DNA of 64,000 nucleotides from Romanomermis culicivorax (taxonomy: Eukaryota; Nematoda; Enoplea; Mermithida; Mermithidae). Below the pieces are notes generated by a model. It saw nothing but the letters and a program-made list of their open reading frames with translations, was not told the DNA's origin and searched no databases. The DNA is taken from contig CAWUHX010000171.1 of assembly GCA_963922205.1 (NCBI GenBank), forward strand, positions 682,001 through 746,000. Reading direction: 5' to 3'. Positions within the stretch are counted from its first letter, which is position 1, and the number at the start of each line of letters is the position of its first letter. A program made the translations under genes and the position numbers. Of this stretch, positions 21,785-34,530 are shown one piece after another.

Positions 21785-22380
21785 TCTTCTTTTGACCACC
21801 TAATACCAGTGACACCATTGAACCATCCACGACAAACTCCAGCACTATATTGGGCAACCTAAATATAAGTACACTAATATGAAGACCTTGAAAATGATTA
21901 TATTCTCACTCTACAGAGGCACCAGTGCCCTCAATTCCAAAGAAGCAGGACTTGTTGACACTATTCCTGCTTTTGGTAAATTTCTCCATTAAGATGTTGG
22001 AGACCAATTTCTCACAAATATACTGTCATAGGTGTTTGACAATAGTCTCATACAGCGTTTGGAAGTTGATCTGAAGACAAAAATAATTTTAAAAATGAAT
22101 ATAAATGTTCAGTATAAATTCTGATCTGGGTAGCAATGTTATTGCTTTTTCTGTACTTTTTGTTAACCAGGCCCAGGATTTTCTGCTTCAATCTCATGCA
22201 GCTCAGTCAATTCTGGTGAACTTTTGACGCATAATAGCTCATTTGAAAGCCCATAAAGTTTTTTTTCTAATGGTGTGAAAAAACCAGAAGTGACTCTGCT
22301 ATTAATGATCAAATTGTCACTGAAAATCATCACTAAAAAGTTCATGTATGGTGAAAGTACTCTATTGAGCAAGTCATATG
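21785..22380 (-). pseudogene. Kinase-like gene family, copy K2 upstream part
   Basis: Holds SRNSVNKSCFFGIEGTGAS (about 21905-21990), followed by a sequence that could act as donor, and the LIINSRVTSGFFTPLEKK block (about 22245-22320). Both correspond to blocks of K1 and K3 in the same order and strand. The product of these blocks is unknown; they precede the kinase-like core in every copy. Confidence 0.45.
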
Positions 22381-22919
22381 TACAATCTTTTTAGTTCATT
22401 CATTTTTTCTTCAACCTCATGTTTGTGGTTTCGACAGGATGGTATGACTTCGTTATCCATGGAATCAATTTCAGATTCAGAATCAATAGACCCTGATCTC
22501 CTAAAAAATATTGGTTTCCAAAAACTTTGGTTTGAGGTTTTTTTTCAAATTCTTCATACATGTAATCAGCAATTTGAATAACTATAAAATTTCCTGTTTT
22601 CCAGCATTATACTCCAAAACATACAATTTTTGAACCTAAATTTTCATATCTTGTATGCTGTCACACCTATGAATTCAGTTTATAAAATACTATTAGTATT
22701 TTATATTGGTAAAGTTTGGGTAAAATGTGTGCATGTTTTCTTACTTGTGAACAGATTCAAAGTCATCTCGATGCAGTTTTCCAGGGGGAAGGAAAGAAAA
22801 TGTACTCATCTGTTGGAAAAAAAAATTATTCACCATTTATTTTCCATATTTTTTTAATTTTTAAAATTTTTTTTAAAATCTGAATTTGAAAAAAAAATAA
22901 TTTTTAAAATGATTAAACT

Positions 22920-23540
22920 TTGCATACTTAACATACACAAATGTCCAAACATTAACATGTCCAACATGCATAAAGTATAAGCAAGTGTCCAACATTGCTG
23001 TACATATATAACTGCATAACAGAGTTCCACATACACAAGTGTCCAACATGTGTGTGTTATACAAAAGTGTCCAGGATTTGAGGTATTTCCAACATGTGAG
23101 GTATTTGTTTCACAAACACAAGTGTCCTACAGTGTTTCAAATACACAAGTGTCTAACAATGTTTCACATACACAAGTGTGCAACAGTGTTTCACATACAC
23201 AAGTGTCCAATAGTAATTTATATACACAAGTGTTCAACAGTGTTTCACATACATAAGTGCCCAACATAATCAAGGTATACAAGTGTCCAACATGTAAGGT
23301 ACACACAAGTTTCCAACAGTGTGTCATATACCTAAGTGTCCAACAGTGTTTCACATACGCAAGTGTCCTACAGTGTTTCGAATACACTTGTGTCTAACAG
23401 TTATTCACATATACATGTGTCCAACAGTGTTCCATATACAAAAGTGTCCAACGTGTAAGGTATGCATGAGTGTCTAACATGTAAGATATGTGTAACATTT
23501 TCATAAGTGTCCAGCATGTAAGGTATGCACAACAAGTGAG
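22920..23540. repeat. 27-bp satellite array
   Basis: About twenty imperfect units of the type GTTTCACATACACAAGTGTC plus CAACAGT, period 27 bp. The best-ordered part is 23120-23400, with a degenerating fringe to 23540. The period is a multiple of three, so nonapeptide frames (for example HIHKCPTVF) arise on both strands. I treat these as satellite by-products. Confidence 0.8.
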
Positions 23541-24600
23541 ATTAGGGCTAGATGACAGAAAGATGATTATCCCAAGAATAAGTCTTATTCCTGGGGTAGT
23601 TGTTTTATAAATGTTATTCTCTACACAGCTATTTCAGGAATAGCTGTGCTGATGAAATATAAGTTATATGTATGACAGAAAGCAAAGTAACCCCAGAACA
23701 GGTGTGCTTAAAGGATGGGAAAAATTTAGGCATGTTTTCCAAGTTTGAAAAAAAGCTCATTAAAATCCAGTACAAGCATGACATCACAGGGAAAAATTAC
23801 AACAAGAGTAATTTGACACAAAAGTTTTTTGACAATGCCATGAAAAAATCGTTTTCAGTAGAGGTATTTTCTTTTGGTTTTTTCTGTAATTGCTGAAAAA
23901 AAGCCCAGAAAATCATGAAACAAATTGTGATGTTAATGTGCACATGGAAAAAAAGTAAAAAGAAGTGATTTTCTTAATCAAAGTGGTTAGAGATCACACA
24001 GATATACTTATCAAGTATAATTCGAATTCAATGGGAAGTTAATGATTGAGAAATTCTTGGTCAGTGTAAATTTCCAATGAGTTCCTGCTAGTTCATGAAG
24101 TGTTTATGGGTACAATAGTATTCTTTATTGCATCAGTTTCTCCAACAGTTCCAATATTTCAATTTTTTCTATGGTACACAAACAAAAACAAAAAAAAAAC
24201 GATGTGTTCACATTTTTTTGTAGCAAAATGGGACAAAAATGTCTTATTCCTCTAATTATACCTGCTTTGAGCAGGTATAAAAGTGATGGATAAAAAGATA
24301 ATTTTTTATCCCAGACATAGCATATACTATTTCCTGTCATATGGTTAATTTTATTCTGCCAATTTATTCCAGGATTTATTCCTGAGATAAGTGACAAGTA
24401 TTTTTGTCTCACTTTATACTGGAATTCATTCCTGAGTTAACACAATTATTCTTCTTGTCATCAGGCACTTAAGTTCTTTTTCTTCTCTTTTCCCCAAAAC
24501 AGCAGGGAACAAGATTCAATAATCTTCATCAATGGTCAGGTATCTGAAAAAGAATCTCATGTATAAGAGATATTTTGAGAAAACTTGTATATGGGAAAAA
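23540..24600. repeat. Tail repeat family B, copy 2
   Basis: Matches copy 1 from GGGCTAGATGACAGAAAGAT through GACAATGCCATGAAAAAATC to the AATCTCATGTATAAGAGATA end. It lies next to the 27-bp satellite. The minus-strand frame is broken compared with copy 1. Confidence 0.6.
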
Positions 24601-26400
24601 ATTTATCTGAAAATTTAGTTCAAAATTTTGGTTCTTTATCAATCTGGTAACATGCTGACAAATTTCACCCTCTTTGACTCTTGAAATTCTCAAAGCTCTA
24701 CATACATGTAATTCTACTGTTGGAATAGCACAATGTATGGGGATGCGTTTGGTAAAGTGCTGCTCCACTCCAGAAAAAAACTTTCTTTTAAAAAGTCATG
24801 TTGGATTGGTCAGAAGCACAGAGGCTTCATACTTTCCTGACAGTGTTCTTTAAGTTATGAATAATAAAATGTTTCAACAAAATAAAAAAGTCTCAAAGAA
24901 GAACTGAACTGTGTGGACATAGCCTGGAAGGCCAAAAACCTTTCCATTCAGAAAATTGCAGGATAAAGTTGTTTAAACTTTGGATGATATGTAATGTGAA
25001 ATGACCACATTCAGTGAATAATCCATTCTGATTAAAAAACCCCTTCTACCAAAAAACACAAAAATGCACTTGATTATACCCTAGATAATTTTTTTTCAGT
25101 GATTGCATTCAAGCCCTATAGTGATGGCAAATGGATTCACCTCACATATGGCAACATTACTCCCCTCTTAGTGACAGTGAGACCATGCTTTGTAGTCCAT
25201 CATGCAATATGGTCCTAATAACAAACAAAACGAGCATCAAAAATACATCAAAATTTGTTCGACAAAGAATAAAAAAACAAATCCCAAAATTTTTCATCTT
25301 GTGGTGCAAAACTGAAAAACAAAACCAAAAAACGAGGTTTCATTATCATTCTATAGTGTATCTTATTGCAAATGAAACCATAAAATCTTTTGTTTTTTCA
25401 ATCAAAATTTAAGTGGTTTTTGTTTTCTTTTGTTGGAAAAATGAAACAGTAATCAATAGTCGATTTTTGTTCCAGTGAGACACTGAAAAACTTCAAGAAT
25501 ATCAAACTTGGCATATCATCATCAACGTATAATATATTCATTTGGCCTCCAAAATTCATGTCACCTTCTAATGCCAAAATGGTAAGCACTAGAACCATGG
25601 GGTTTTTTACAAAAATTTTTTGGACAAAATAGCAAAACTTTGAGATACCAGATAACCCAAAGCTACAAGTGAGTTTAGAAAGCTGCTGCCTGGAGTTAAG
25701 ATGTGGCAGAATATAGTGCCAGGAGTTTAGCTGATGTATCAGATGTTGGAACTGACATAGAATAGTGCCAGAAGTTGAGCTGGATTGTGGCAAATCTTTA
25801 TCTATATACTAGAAATTTTCTCATAATGCCAGGAAGTTGTTTCAGAATTTTAGACTGAAAGGGATCCATGCTTCCAGACAGAGGAGTTTGGCTCTAAATC
25901 CTTGGCAGAATAAATGCATGAAAATGCATTGTGTTCAAATAACAGTGAAATTGATCAGGCAGAACTGCTGGGCACATACGGAACAAGTCAGACACATAGG
26001 ATAATCTTAGCCACATGGGAATTTAAACAGACATGTGAGAAATAATTCAGTCATATGGGGAAAGTATCAGACACATGAGAAAACACAGAAAAGATGTGAA
26101 AACATTTGTTATTTGCATCTGATAGCATTTATAGTTTCAGGTCTGATAGGTGACTCAAATGTGCAATATAAATGCACACTGATTTAGCAAGAGCACATCA
26201 TCAAGTTGACTATAAGCATACAATGTCTGAAACCATATGCTTCTGACTATTACTTTGAAAATTTCAGTGTTTATTCAGTAAAACCCAAATGAATAACCAA
26301 CCATCTTCCAAATGAATTTATAATTGCATCTTCTTCACACTTGATTAATATCTGCAAAATTTTTATGAAATCAGAATGGAAAAATTAAACACTATAACTG
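24600..26400. other. Unassigned stretch
   Basis: Only short frames. The longest (131 codons, minus, 25398-25793) has no recognisable motif and biased composition. Confidence 0.3.
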
Positions 26401-26429
26401 TCAGCTTACTTCCACACTTGAAGAGCATT

Positions 26430-26651
26430 TCAGTCAGTTATGCATTTGCACAGGATTTTCCTGGCAGAAACTATGGGATCATTGATGTCCACTTCAAAAG
26501 TCAGTGGATGCAGCTCTAAATCCCTCTGATCAAAAGCTGGGTCCTCATCACTTAAAACATGTGGCCATAGATCACAGTAAGGAGAAAAATTAGAATCTGA
26601 TATCTGCAGGATGCATTGTATACCATGAAATCCATCGGCTGAAAAAGTCAA
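26430..26651 (-). pseudogene. Possible exon, unknown product
   Basis: A balanced-composition frame reads YCDLWPHVLSDEDPAFDQRD and then LHPLTFEVDINDP. It lies on the same strand and about 600 bases beyond the last placed exon of the gene at 27254-28608, so it could be a further exon. No intron chain could be fixed. Confidence 0.25.
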
Positions 26652-27253
26652 TTTCAGAACTATTGTTTCATGTAAGCTTTATTTCAGTTTTGGTCATCAT
26701 TGAGCTGAAAAGTGAAAAATTGTGTTTAGAGTTATTGCTTCATAGTGATGCAAAACCTGTCCTACATGGGATTGTAAACATATCCAAATCAAGAAAATCA
26801 ATGCTCAAAAATTATTTATCACAGAATTGTCGGAATAATATGTCTTAATCAAAATTAACTGTCAATTCATATTCCTGGAATGTCACGATACTCCAACTTG
26901 ATGTAATTGTAAATATGTGATATTAGATTACATTTTCATCATTGCTGTTGACAATTTGTCCACAGTATTGTCCTTAAATGATACAAACAGAAATTGAAGC
27001 CATCATGCATAAATAGTGTAGAAACAAAATCTCTACTCTGATTCCCAGAACCTCCCAAATTCTAACAGAGCAATCGGCATTATGATCTGTTGTCGACAAA
27101 TTGCATATGTCTCTATCAGATTGTTATTAGCTGATCTGATAGTTTTTGTATCTTGTAAATGGCCATAAGTGAGACCAACTGCCATAGAGACTTTGTGGGA
27201 TATCTGGAATGTTAGTCATTGTAAGAGTTACTGGCTGAAAACATTTTTCTTAC

Positions 27254-28608
27254 CATATTGTTAGCATGGATGGTTGAACACACAGCTTTGACTTGTTTTG
27301 CACCACCTGGCCTTTTGAGCAATCTATAAAACAAACATTTTAGAGAATAAGCGTCTAAATTATTATAATTGAATGTATAGGGCAAACAAACTTGGCAGTT
27401 GATTAAAAAACTAACTCCAGCAAAATATTTATTTGACAATGGATTATCTATACCTTTCGAATGATAGTGGCTGATTGGTCTTGTTATCCATCTCCCACAA
27501 AGGGGACACAAAGGCATAACGTGTATTTTTGGCCTTTGTTGGCCTGCTTGGCATCAGGCTGATGATTGTTGGGTGCATCTAATCATAAAACAAAATACTA
27601 TGTAACATACGAAATTTATTCATGAATTATGATCTACCAGGTTGCTGGGAAGGGTAACTTTTTCCTCTTCCACTAATTCTTTTTCCTTCAGCTTTGTTTC
27701 AAACTTTGAAAGTTGTTTATGGTGGTGATTACTTTGGTCTTCAGATTGCTCCAATTTCTCAATACCTGATTCATTCAAGCCTTTGATTTAAAAGTAATCA
27801 TTTTAAAATTTGCCAGGTTTACTTTTTCCTCATATATTCCCTCAACCTTTTTTGGCCAAACTTCTGGCTTTAGCAACAGCCATCTGGTTCCTTATTTCCC
27901 TTACTTTTAGATTGCAGAGTTGTATTATTAAGAAAGCTGCTTCATACTCTCTCCATCATTTCACTTCTAACAAAGTCCAGAGAAGGGAACCTAAGGTCAG
28001 TAATTGTTTGGATTTTTGAAAGACAGCTGCAGTTGATGGAAAAATTATTTGGTGGACTTTCCAAAGAGCTTTTTTATCGCTTTTTATGCCTGCCAATACA
28101 TCAGTCTTTAACATACAAAAAATGCAGTTCTCTCATTATAAGGATTCATAAATTACAGGTGTCAACAAATCAACTTTGTTGCAGCCAAATGCTAGCTTCT
28201 CAGAACCCCCTTCTGTATCAGCACAATTTGACAGCTTGTTTCAGCAGATTAGTAGAGGACTGTGTCTTATCCCAATAGGAAATTACCTTGATGACCTGTT
28301 CAGGGGTCCAAGGAGCTTTGCCCTTCTTCAATGGAATGCTCAGGTGATCCAACAATTCTTCGATAGAATATGCCATTTCTTTATTTCCTCGAAAAAGTTG
28401 CTGTCTTTCTTGATTTTATTTTTTAGGAGATCAGGGCACTTGATACTGCTTGGTTTTTTGCAGTGATTATTATTGTAAGTCATAATTCACTTTCGGGGAA
28501 AATTGTACCATGTTAAGGGTCATCAACAAACAGGTCTTTTATTTGGTCCGAAATATCTATTAATAGCTTTTTGCCATCTTCCTGAACAATTTTTAGATGC
28601 TGGCTCAT
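27254..28608 (-). pseudogene. Spliced gene of unknown function (seven exons placed)
   Basis: Minus-strand exons are 28520-28608 (MSQHLKIVQEDGKKLLIDIS start), 28287-about 28412 (NKEMAYSIEELLDHL..WTPEQVIK), 28157-28234, 27847-28105, 27638-27780, 27454-27578 and 27254-27323. Introns are 52, 51, 66, 59 and 130 nt for the last five gaps, with GT..AG ends and phases that match at each of those junctions. The middle is helical and charged (VREIRNQMAVAKARSLAKK, then KFETKLKEKELVEEEKV), suggesting a coiled coil. Exon 27454-27578 is also open in another frame that gives CPLCGRWITRPISHYH, a C-x2-C-x9-H-x-H zinc-finger-like pattern. Which frame is used is unresolved. One in-frame TGA lies at 27956-27958. 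The family is not recognised. Confidence 0.45.
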
Positions 28609-28669
28609 TATTGTTTTTCAAATTCAAAAGTCTGAATGCAAACAGGATTTTGAAACAAGATTAATAGTC

Positions 28670-29040
28670 TATTGCATGGAGGACTCAATTATCATAATGA
28701 GACAAACTTGTTGAACTTGTGTCACCTTATGTTTTGGTCGGTTTTATATTTCCCTGATTCCAAATTGCCAATCATCTCTGAAAATTTTCGCTGTGAAGCT
28801 GGTATGCTTGATCTTATAATGTCATTGAAATTGAGCTCAGGGAAACCATTACACTTCTGTAATCATAATAAATCCTCAACAAATTTAAAAATGTCATTTT
28901 TTTCTGAAACAACAGATCATGAACACATTAGCTCGGCTGGAGATATGTGTCCTCATGGGCTTCATATTGAAAGTGATATGAAATACTTTCTGGACTTGTC
29001 TAAAATTTCAGTTTGCTTAACTAACCTTGCCTGGTGATGT
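28670..29040 (-). pseudogene. Coding-like block upstream of the spliced gene
   Basis: The minus strand contains KCNGFPELNFNDIIRSSIPA followed by RKFSEMIGNLESGKY, with one TGA, preceded by a TTTCAG acceptor-like sequence. The plus strand is open for 121 codons over the same bases. I favour the minus strand because it continues into the gene at 27254-28608. No known domain. Confidence 0.3.
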
Positions 29041-29429
29041 TCATATGCTCAATAGTAAGTGGCATCTGCTTCCATTAGCACGTGCATTGTTATTTATGAT
29101 TTTTCATTTAATTTTAATCATTGTGTAGATGGAGCATTTATTATTTGTCAATTTGACATATTTGAGTTGTGATTAGTACACCACTTCGAACGTGGCTTGG
29201 TTTCCAAACAAAACCTGAGTTACTATGTAAAATAGATTTATAGTCATTCTTAACAATCAGCATCAGGCATGATAGATGTCCAAAAACTTTTTTTGAATTT
29301 AACAAGAGTGAATGTATGACAAACAATTGCAATAGCTCTTCAGAGGAAAGTGAGGGTTCTTAATCACATTGTCCCTTAAATTAACAGAAAAAATTAGTGT
29401 ACATGCAGACTGAATTGTTTTCTAATGTT

Positions 29430-31165
29430 TCTCTAATTAGGTTTGCCTCAAGTAGCAATGTTGGATCTTTCTCAGTTTGTTCATAAGAGAGACAGAAGTT
29501 GAGTTAGTATTGGATAACAAATGATCTTCTGAATCATTTTTTGTACTGAGCCAGTCAGTGAAACTCATCAATCTGTTGCCATATTGAACCATCTTCCATA
29601 GTGACCATAATGTATTGTCCACCACCACCAAGTACAAATCAATATGCTTTTCAAAAACTGAGAAAATTGAGAGGAAAATCTAAAACATAATTTTTGACTT
29701 GCTTGATTAGAATTTGTGACAGCTGTAAAAATTAAAAGTAGATCAACATAAACAGAATTCATAGCCAATTTCGCATAACTGCTACAATCCAGAAGTTGGC
29801 CCTGGGAAAGAGAGGAAACATCAGGGAGACTTTAACTTATAGGAAACCTTACCTTAAAAACAGTAGTTGTAAAGCCCCATCCAATTTTTTCACCAACATA
29901 GTCATGGGCACTGGTGACAAAGTTTAGTGCCAAATGACCTGAAAAATCACCTAATAAGCTTGACTAAAAATACATAAAATTTGTTCATCTTACTTTACTC
30001 CTTTTAACAACTAGGTACTGGTGTCACCATTGAATCCAAAACTCCAAAAACACATTAGGCGACCTCAGCAGTAATATAGATAAGATGCTATCATCAAAAC
30101 CTTAAAAATGACCATATTCTCACTCTACAGAGGCAATGGTGCATCTATTCCAAAGAAAGAGGACTTGTTGGTGCTGTTCCTGCATCTGGTTCACGTCATT
30201 GATAAGATGTTGGAGACCAACTTCTCCCAAACATCCTCCCCAGTACATTAGAAAATGGTCACTTTCAGAGTTCTGAAATTGATCCAAGACAAAAGTTAAT
30301 TAAAAATGAATATAAATGTTTGCTTTTTGTATAACATTTGCTGACCATGCTTTGTATTTTTTGCTTGATGGGCATGGAAGTTTTACTCATATTAAATAAA
30401 TCTGTAAAGAAGTGATAAATTTTATGTACATCAGTCAATTCCTATAGACATTTGACAAATAATAGCTCATTCCAAGGTCCATAAAATTCAATGTTTACTG
30501 AGGTAAAAACATCACATGATCTTTGAAAGTGACTCTGCTATTAGCGATCAAATTTTCTATGATCAGATTTTACTGACAATTATTTCCTGGCAGGATATGT
30601 GGCCAAACTGACTCTAATTCAATACAGATCAAAATAAAGTTTGCAACTCAGATTAGACATGATTTTCATAAAGTTAACACTTGATTTAATAGTATATTAC
30701 ACAATGGCAAGCATTCAACATATGAAAAAGGATCGAAGACCAAAGAGAGTGAGACATCCTGTTGCATGCAAGATGTAAAAAATGTGCTAGAAATTGCTCA
30801 AATCTGATTTCATTTCAGATTTGTGCAATAGAAACTCATATTTTCTATACAATACCTGATCATCACAAGCAAAGTTTCAGTATAATGAACACCAACGTGT
30901 GCATCCTGGTAATTTTCTGAATATTGGACTACTTGGAATCAAAAGGCACTAAAAATTATGAACACAGTCAATTGTCATGCCATTTCCACAAATTGTAGCT
31001 CATTCATAAGCCGATAAAATTTTACATCTATTGATGTGAAAATATCAAAGCTACATAGGTGACTCAGCTCCATAATTGACTCAGCTAATGTGAAAATATC
31101 AGAACTTCATATGTTAATGTGAAAATATCAGAGCTTCATAAGTGACTCAGCTGTTGACAATAAAA
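29430..31165 (-). pseudogene. Kinase-like gene family, copy K3 (best P-loop exon)
   Basis: Exon 29853-29950 reads ..HDYVGEKIGWGFTTTVFK| with a GTAAGG donor. The IGxGxxxxVxK pattern fits the glycine-rich loop of a protein kinase, with the last glycine lost. The upstream exon (30129-about 30240) holds SNILSMT and RCRNSTNKSSFFGIDAPL. Further upstream, two or more copies of the LIxNSRVT block occur at about 30500-30545 and 31040-31165. Downstream, 29437-29660 reads YLVVVDNTLWSLWKMVQYGN, which aligns with K1. Frame breaks occur between blocks. The catalytic loop is not preserved here. Confidence 0.5.
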
Positions 31166-31519
31166 TTTTTCATTATCAGGTTTTAATTGCAAATGTCTCC
31201 TGGCAGAATATGCTGTGAGATCCACGCAAATTCAGCACAGAACAGAATAAAAGTCACAATTGAGATAAGACATGTTTTTTCTAAGTATGCCTTTGATCTG
31301 GTAGTAAGTAACACACACAACATGATCCGGCAAGCTTTCAACATGTGATAGTGAGTGGAAGACACACTCAACATGTGCACAATCACATCAATCAATGATA
31401 TTCATCTTATTCATATTCATTTTATTCATAGAGTAATTCCAAGTGTAAATCCATGCTTGATTGAATAACATTAATATTATATCTTTATTAGAGTGACAAA
31501 ATAAGTGAAGAACAGGTGA

Positions 31520-32440
31520 CATAAAAGGCCCCATGACAGAAAGAGGAACAAGTTATCCCTGGGGTAGCTGTTGTCTGCATAAATGATATTGTATATTTCA
31601 GGAAAGCTATTTCAGGAAGAACTGTGCTGGTGGAACAAAAGTTATAGGTATGAGAGCAAGAAGAGTAACAGCAGAATAGCTGTGCCTAGGAGATGAGAAA
31701 ACATTAGGCATGTTTTCCATATCTCAAAAGAAGCTCATTGAAATTCCATAAAAGCATGATGTCACAAAGTACAACAAAAATAACCTTGACACAAAAGTTT
31801 TTTTGATAATTCAGAAAGAAATCGTTCCTAGTGGAGTTATTTTTTTCTAGTTTTTTGTGTAATGGCTGAATTAAAGCCCACAAAAACATGAAACGAGTTT
31901 TCCAACTGTAGAAGTGATTTTCTTAATCAAAGTGGTCAGAAATCATGTACATATTGTTATCAATTATATTTCTAACTGTTCCTTTATGGAAATGGTACTT
32001 TAAGAGAAAATCTTGAATTTTGAATGGGTCCATGCAAGTTAATAAACTGTTCATGGGTACAATTGTAGTTTTGATTGGATAAGTTTCTTCCAATGGTTTC
32101 AATATTTCAATTTCTTCGATAGTACACTAACAAGCAATAGAAAAGAAACTGTGTTCACCTTTTTTTCCTAGGAAAATGGGGCAGAAATTTCTCATTCCTC
32201 CATTTATACCTGTTCCAGAGGAAAAGTTAATTTTATTCAGCCAATTTGTTCCCAGATTTATTACTGAGATAAGGGTTGCTAGACTTTCTATCATATTAAA
32301 TCTATTGGGGAGTAGAGCACAGTTATTTCTCTTTATGTCATATGACAATAATTTATGTCTCATTTTATATTGGAATTTATTTCTGAGTTAACACCTTTCC
32401 TCTTTCAGTGATAAGGCCCTTAAGTGCTTTTTCTCTTCTT
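31520..32440. repeat. Tail repeat family B, copy 3
   Basis: Matches copies 1 and 2 from the CATGACAGAAAGAGGAACAA word, through AGGCATGTTTTCCAT, to TTTCTGAGTTAACACC. The copies start at about 15.66, 23.54 and 31.52 kb, so spacing is close to 7.9 kb both times. Confidence 0.6.
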
Positions 32441-32449
32441 TTCCTTTTC

Positions 32450-34190
32450 GAACTGCAAAATTGGAATTTTTGGGATAAAAAAAATTGTCTCTTTTGCTTC
32501 TCAGTATCATACACAAACTTCGAAACCTGATAACTTTGTAACTAGAAGATTGAGAAACATTTCAAAAAAATCATTAGGATCAGCATCAAAAACTGCATCA
32601 GATGCATTTCAAGTTTGTTGCTGAAACTCATTTCTAGCTTTACATACAGTTGCTATCTCTTGTACACTTTGAAGAGTAATATTTCTTGAACTGTGATCAC
32701 ATTAGGTGTAGAAAGTGAGCCATATGCCCAGCCTTTTCTTATCCATAATTCTTATAGTGTGACCATAATCCAAAGAGTGAGTTATATATCTAGCCCCTTT
32801 TCACCATTTAGAAGTCAGTATGAACAAAGAAGGCTGTGTTTATGTTGTCCCTGGTAAAAAATGAAAACTTTTTGGCAAGAATTTGTTTACCAGATGTTTA
32901 GGAGCAAACAAAAAGTAAATGTCATCAAATCAGTGACTCCACAACCAAAATTCAAGATGAAAACATATTTGGAATCCTTGTTTCGAGCTGAGTGAGACAA
33001 AAACAAAAAGGAAACAGTTACACTGACTTGCTTACACATGACACATATTTGTAGCTCAGCCATTGGTCACTGTGTGTTAGTGTCTGCACTCATGCATTCT
33101 GGTGGAACACTCACTGAAGAATGGAGAATAACCTTCATATCCACACTGGCTTGGACCTGTTTTGGGCCCTTCAGAAAAAATTCTTTTCAAATCAGTGTTG
33201 AACAGTTTTTGCCTGTCCGAAAAACCAAAACACTTTTTTCAGACTTGTTGACACTGATTAGTAGAGCTCGAAGAACTGCACATGTTTGAAAAAAACAGAA
33301 CTGAAATCCATTCAACTGGCATTTTATAAATTGGTCACTAGCCTACTGTAGAAAGAAAGAGTGGCACTTAGAAACTAAAAAGCTAGGAGGCTGCCAACCA
33401 TAAACTTTATGCTGCTGGATGCATACACCGATGCCAAGTGAGTGTGTAAATTCTCCTTCAACACAAGGTAAGTTTTTGCCTCAAAATTAATTTTTCCCCA
33501 TCAAATCTCTACGGAGAATTTTTGTTTTGTAAAGCCAGACAGAAAGTTTGTGTATGTACATTTTTTAATGCTATTTGTCAGTTTTCAGCTTCATAGTTTC
33601 CTGTGTTTTCCAGATGTGTGTTTTTTGGGATAATTTTGTAAAAATTCAATTTGAGGAAGATCAGGGAATGTTGGACTGTCATCAGCTTGGACAAAAGAAT
33701 CTGCTACATCGAATCCTATCTTGAAGATAAAAGTGAGCTGCAGATTCAGAGATTTATGGTATCATTTTTCTCATAACTGCCTGCATCTTTCTTGATTACA
33801 GTATGCCTGTAACTTGCCTAAACCCTGAAAATATTCTTTCATACTAGAATTCGATGTGCCACTCTAGTTCAAGAACACTCAAAAAATATTGTTGTTCTCT
33901 TTTAATGGAAATATATGTGTCTAGGCTATCTTGACAAAAGTTTTTTCTGCCCACTCTCTCTTGTTTTATAGAGTATGAATTGAGTTTTTCATGCACTATA
34001 AATTAGTTGTCTGTTCCATTGCTTATGTCTTCAGTATTTCTCTCTTTACAAAACTTGATAAAATTTTCTGTGGTTAATTTATTCATAACTTTAGACTGTG
34101 TTGAATTTGAAATTATGTTGAAAAGAAATGCCTTTGTGTGGTTAACTTCTGTCAGGCTTTTTATCTGGTTTGATGTTCTGTTTTTGTAAA
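32450..34190. other. Unassigned stretch with weak coding-like patches
   Basis: On the minus strand about 32530-32640 reads NASDAVFDADPNDFFEMFLN after a stop. A plus frame at 33038-33289 is slightly richer in G+C. Neither could be linked to an exon chain or a known family. Confidence 0.3.
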
Positions 34191-34196
34191 CAGAAA

Positions 34197-34530
34197 TTTC
34201 CTGGCTTTCTGGGTAAGGATTACTTTACTGCATTGTTTTTGTGTGGGGTATAGAAATGTGTTGTGTGCCTGCCTGGAAAAAAGTTCTGATCAATTTTTTT
34301 TTGATTTTGATTAATTTTTAGTCCACCAAGCCTCTGTGGGGCAGAAATTGGTTTACTTAATGCCCAGGAAGATATCGAGAATGAGAACATCTGCTCTGCC
34401 TGGGGATTTCTTTGCTTTCTGTATGTAGGCAAAGATTTGTTAATGCATTGCCTCAGCCTGGTCTGTAAAAATATGTGGCATGCCTGCATTGAAGAAAATT
34501 TGTTTTAATCAATTTTTTCACCACATGTTT
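34197..34530. repeat. Imperfect direct repeat, about 230-bp offset
   Basis: TACTGCATTGTTTTTGTG..GTGTGCCTGCCTGGAAAAAA and TTAATGCATTGCCTCAGC..GTGGCATGCCTGCATTGAAG lie in the same order, each followed by a T-rich ATCAATTTTTT. Confidence 0.4.

Noticed and set aside
22920..23540. CRISPR-like array
   Set aside because: The array has a continuous 27-bp period without separate unique spacers and lies in a eukaryotic repeat context, so it is a satellite.
27035..27080. WD40 repeat fragment (NADCSVRIWEV on the minus strand)
   Set aside because: Only one short match, with stops on both sides and no neighbouring repeats.
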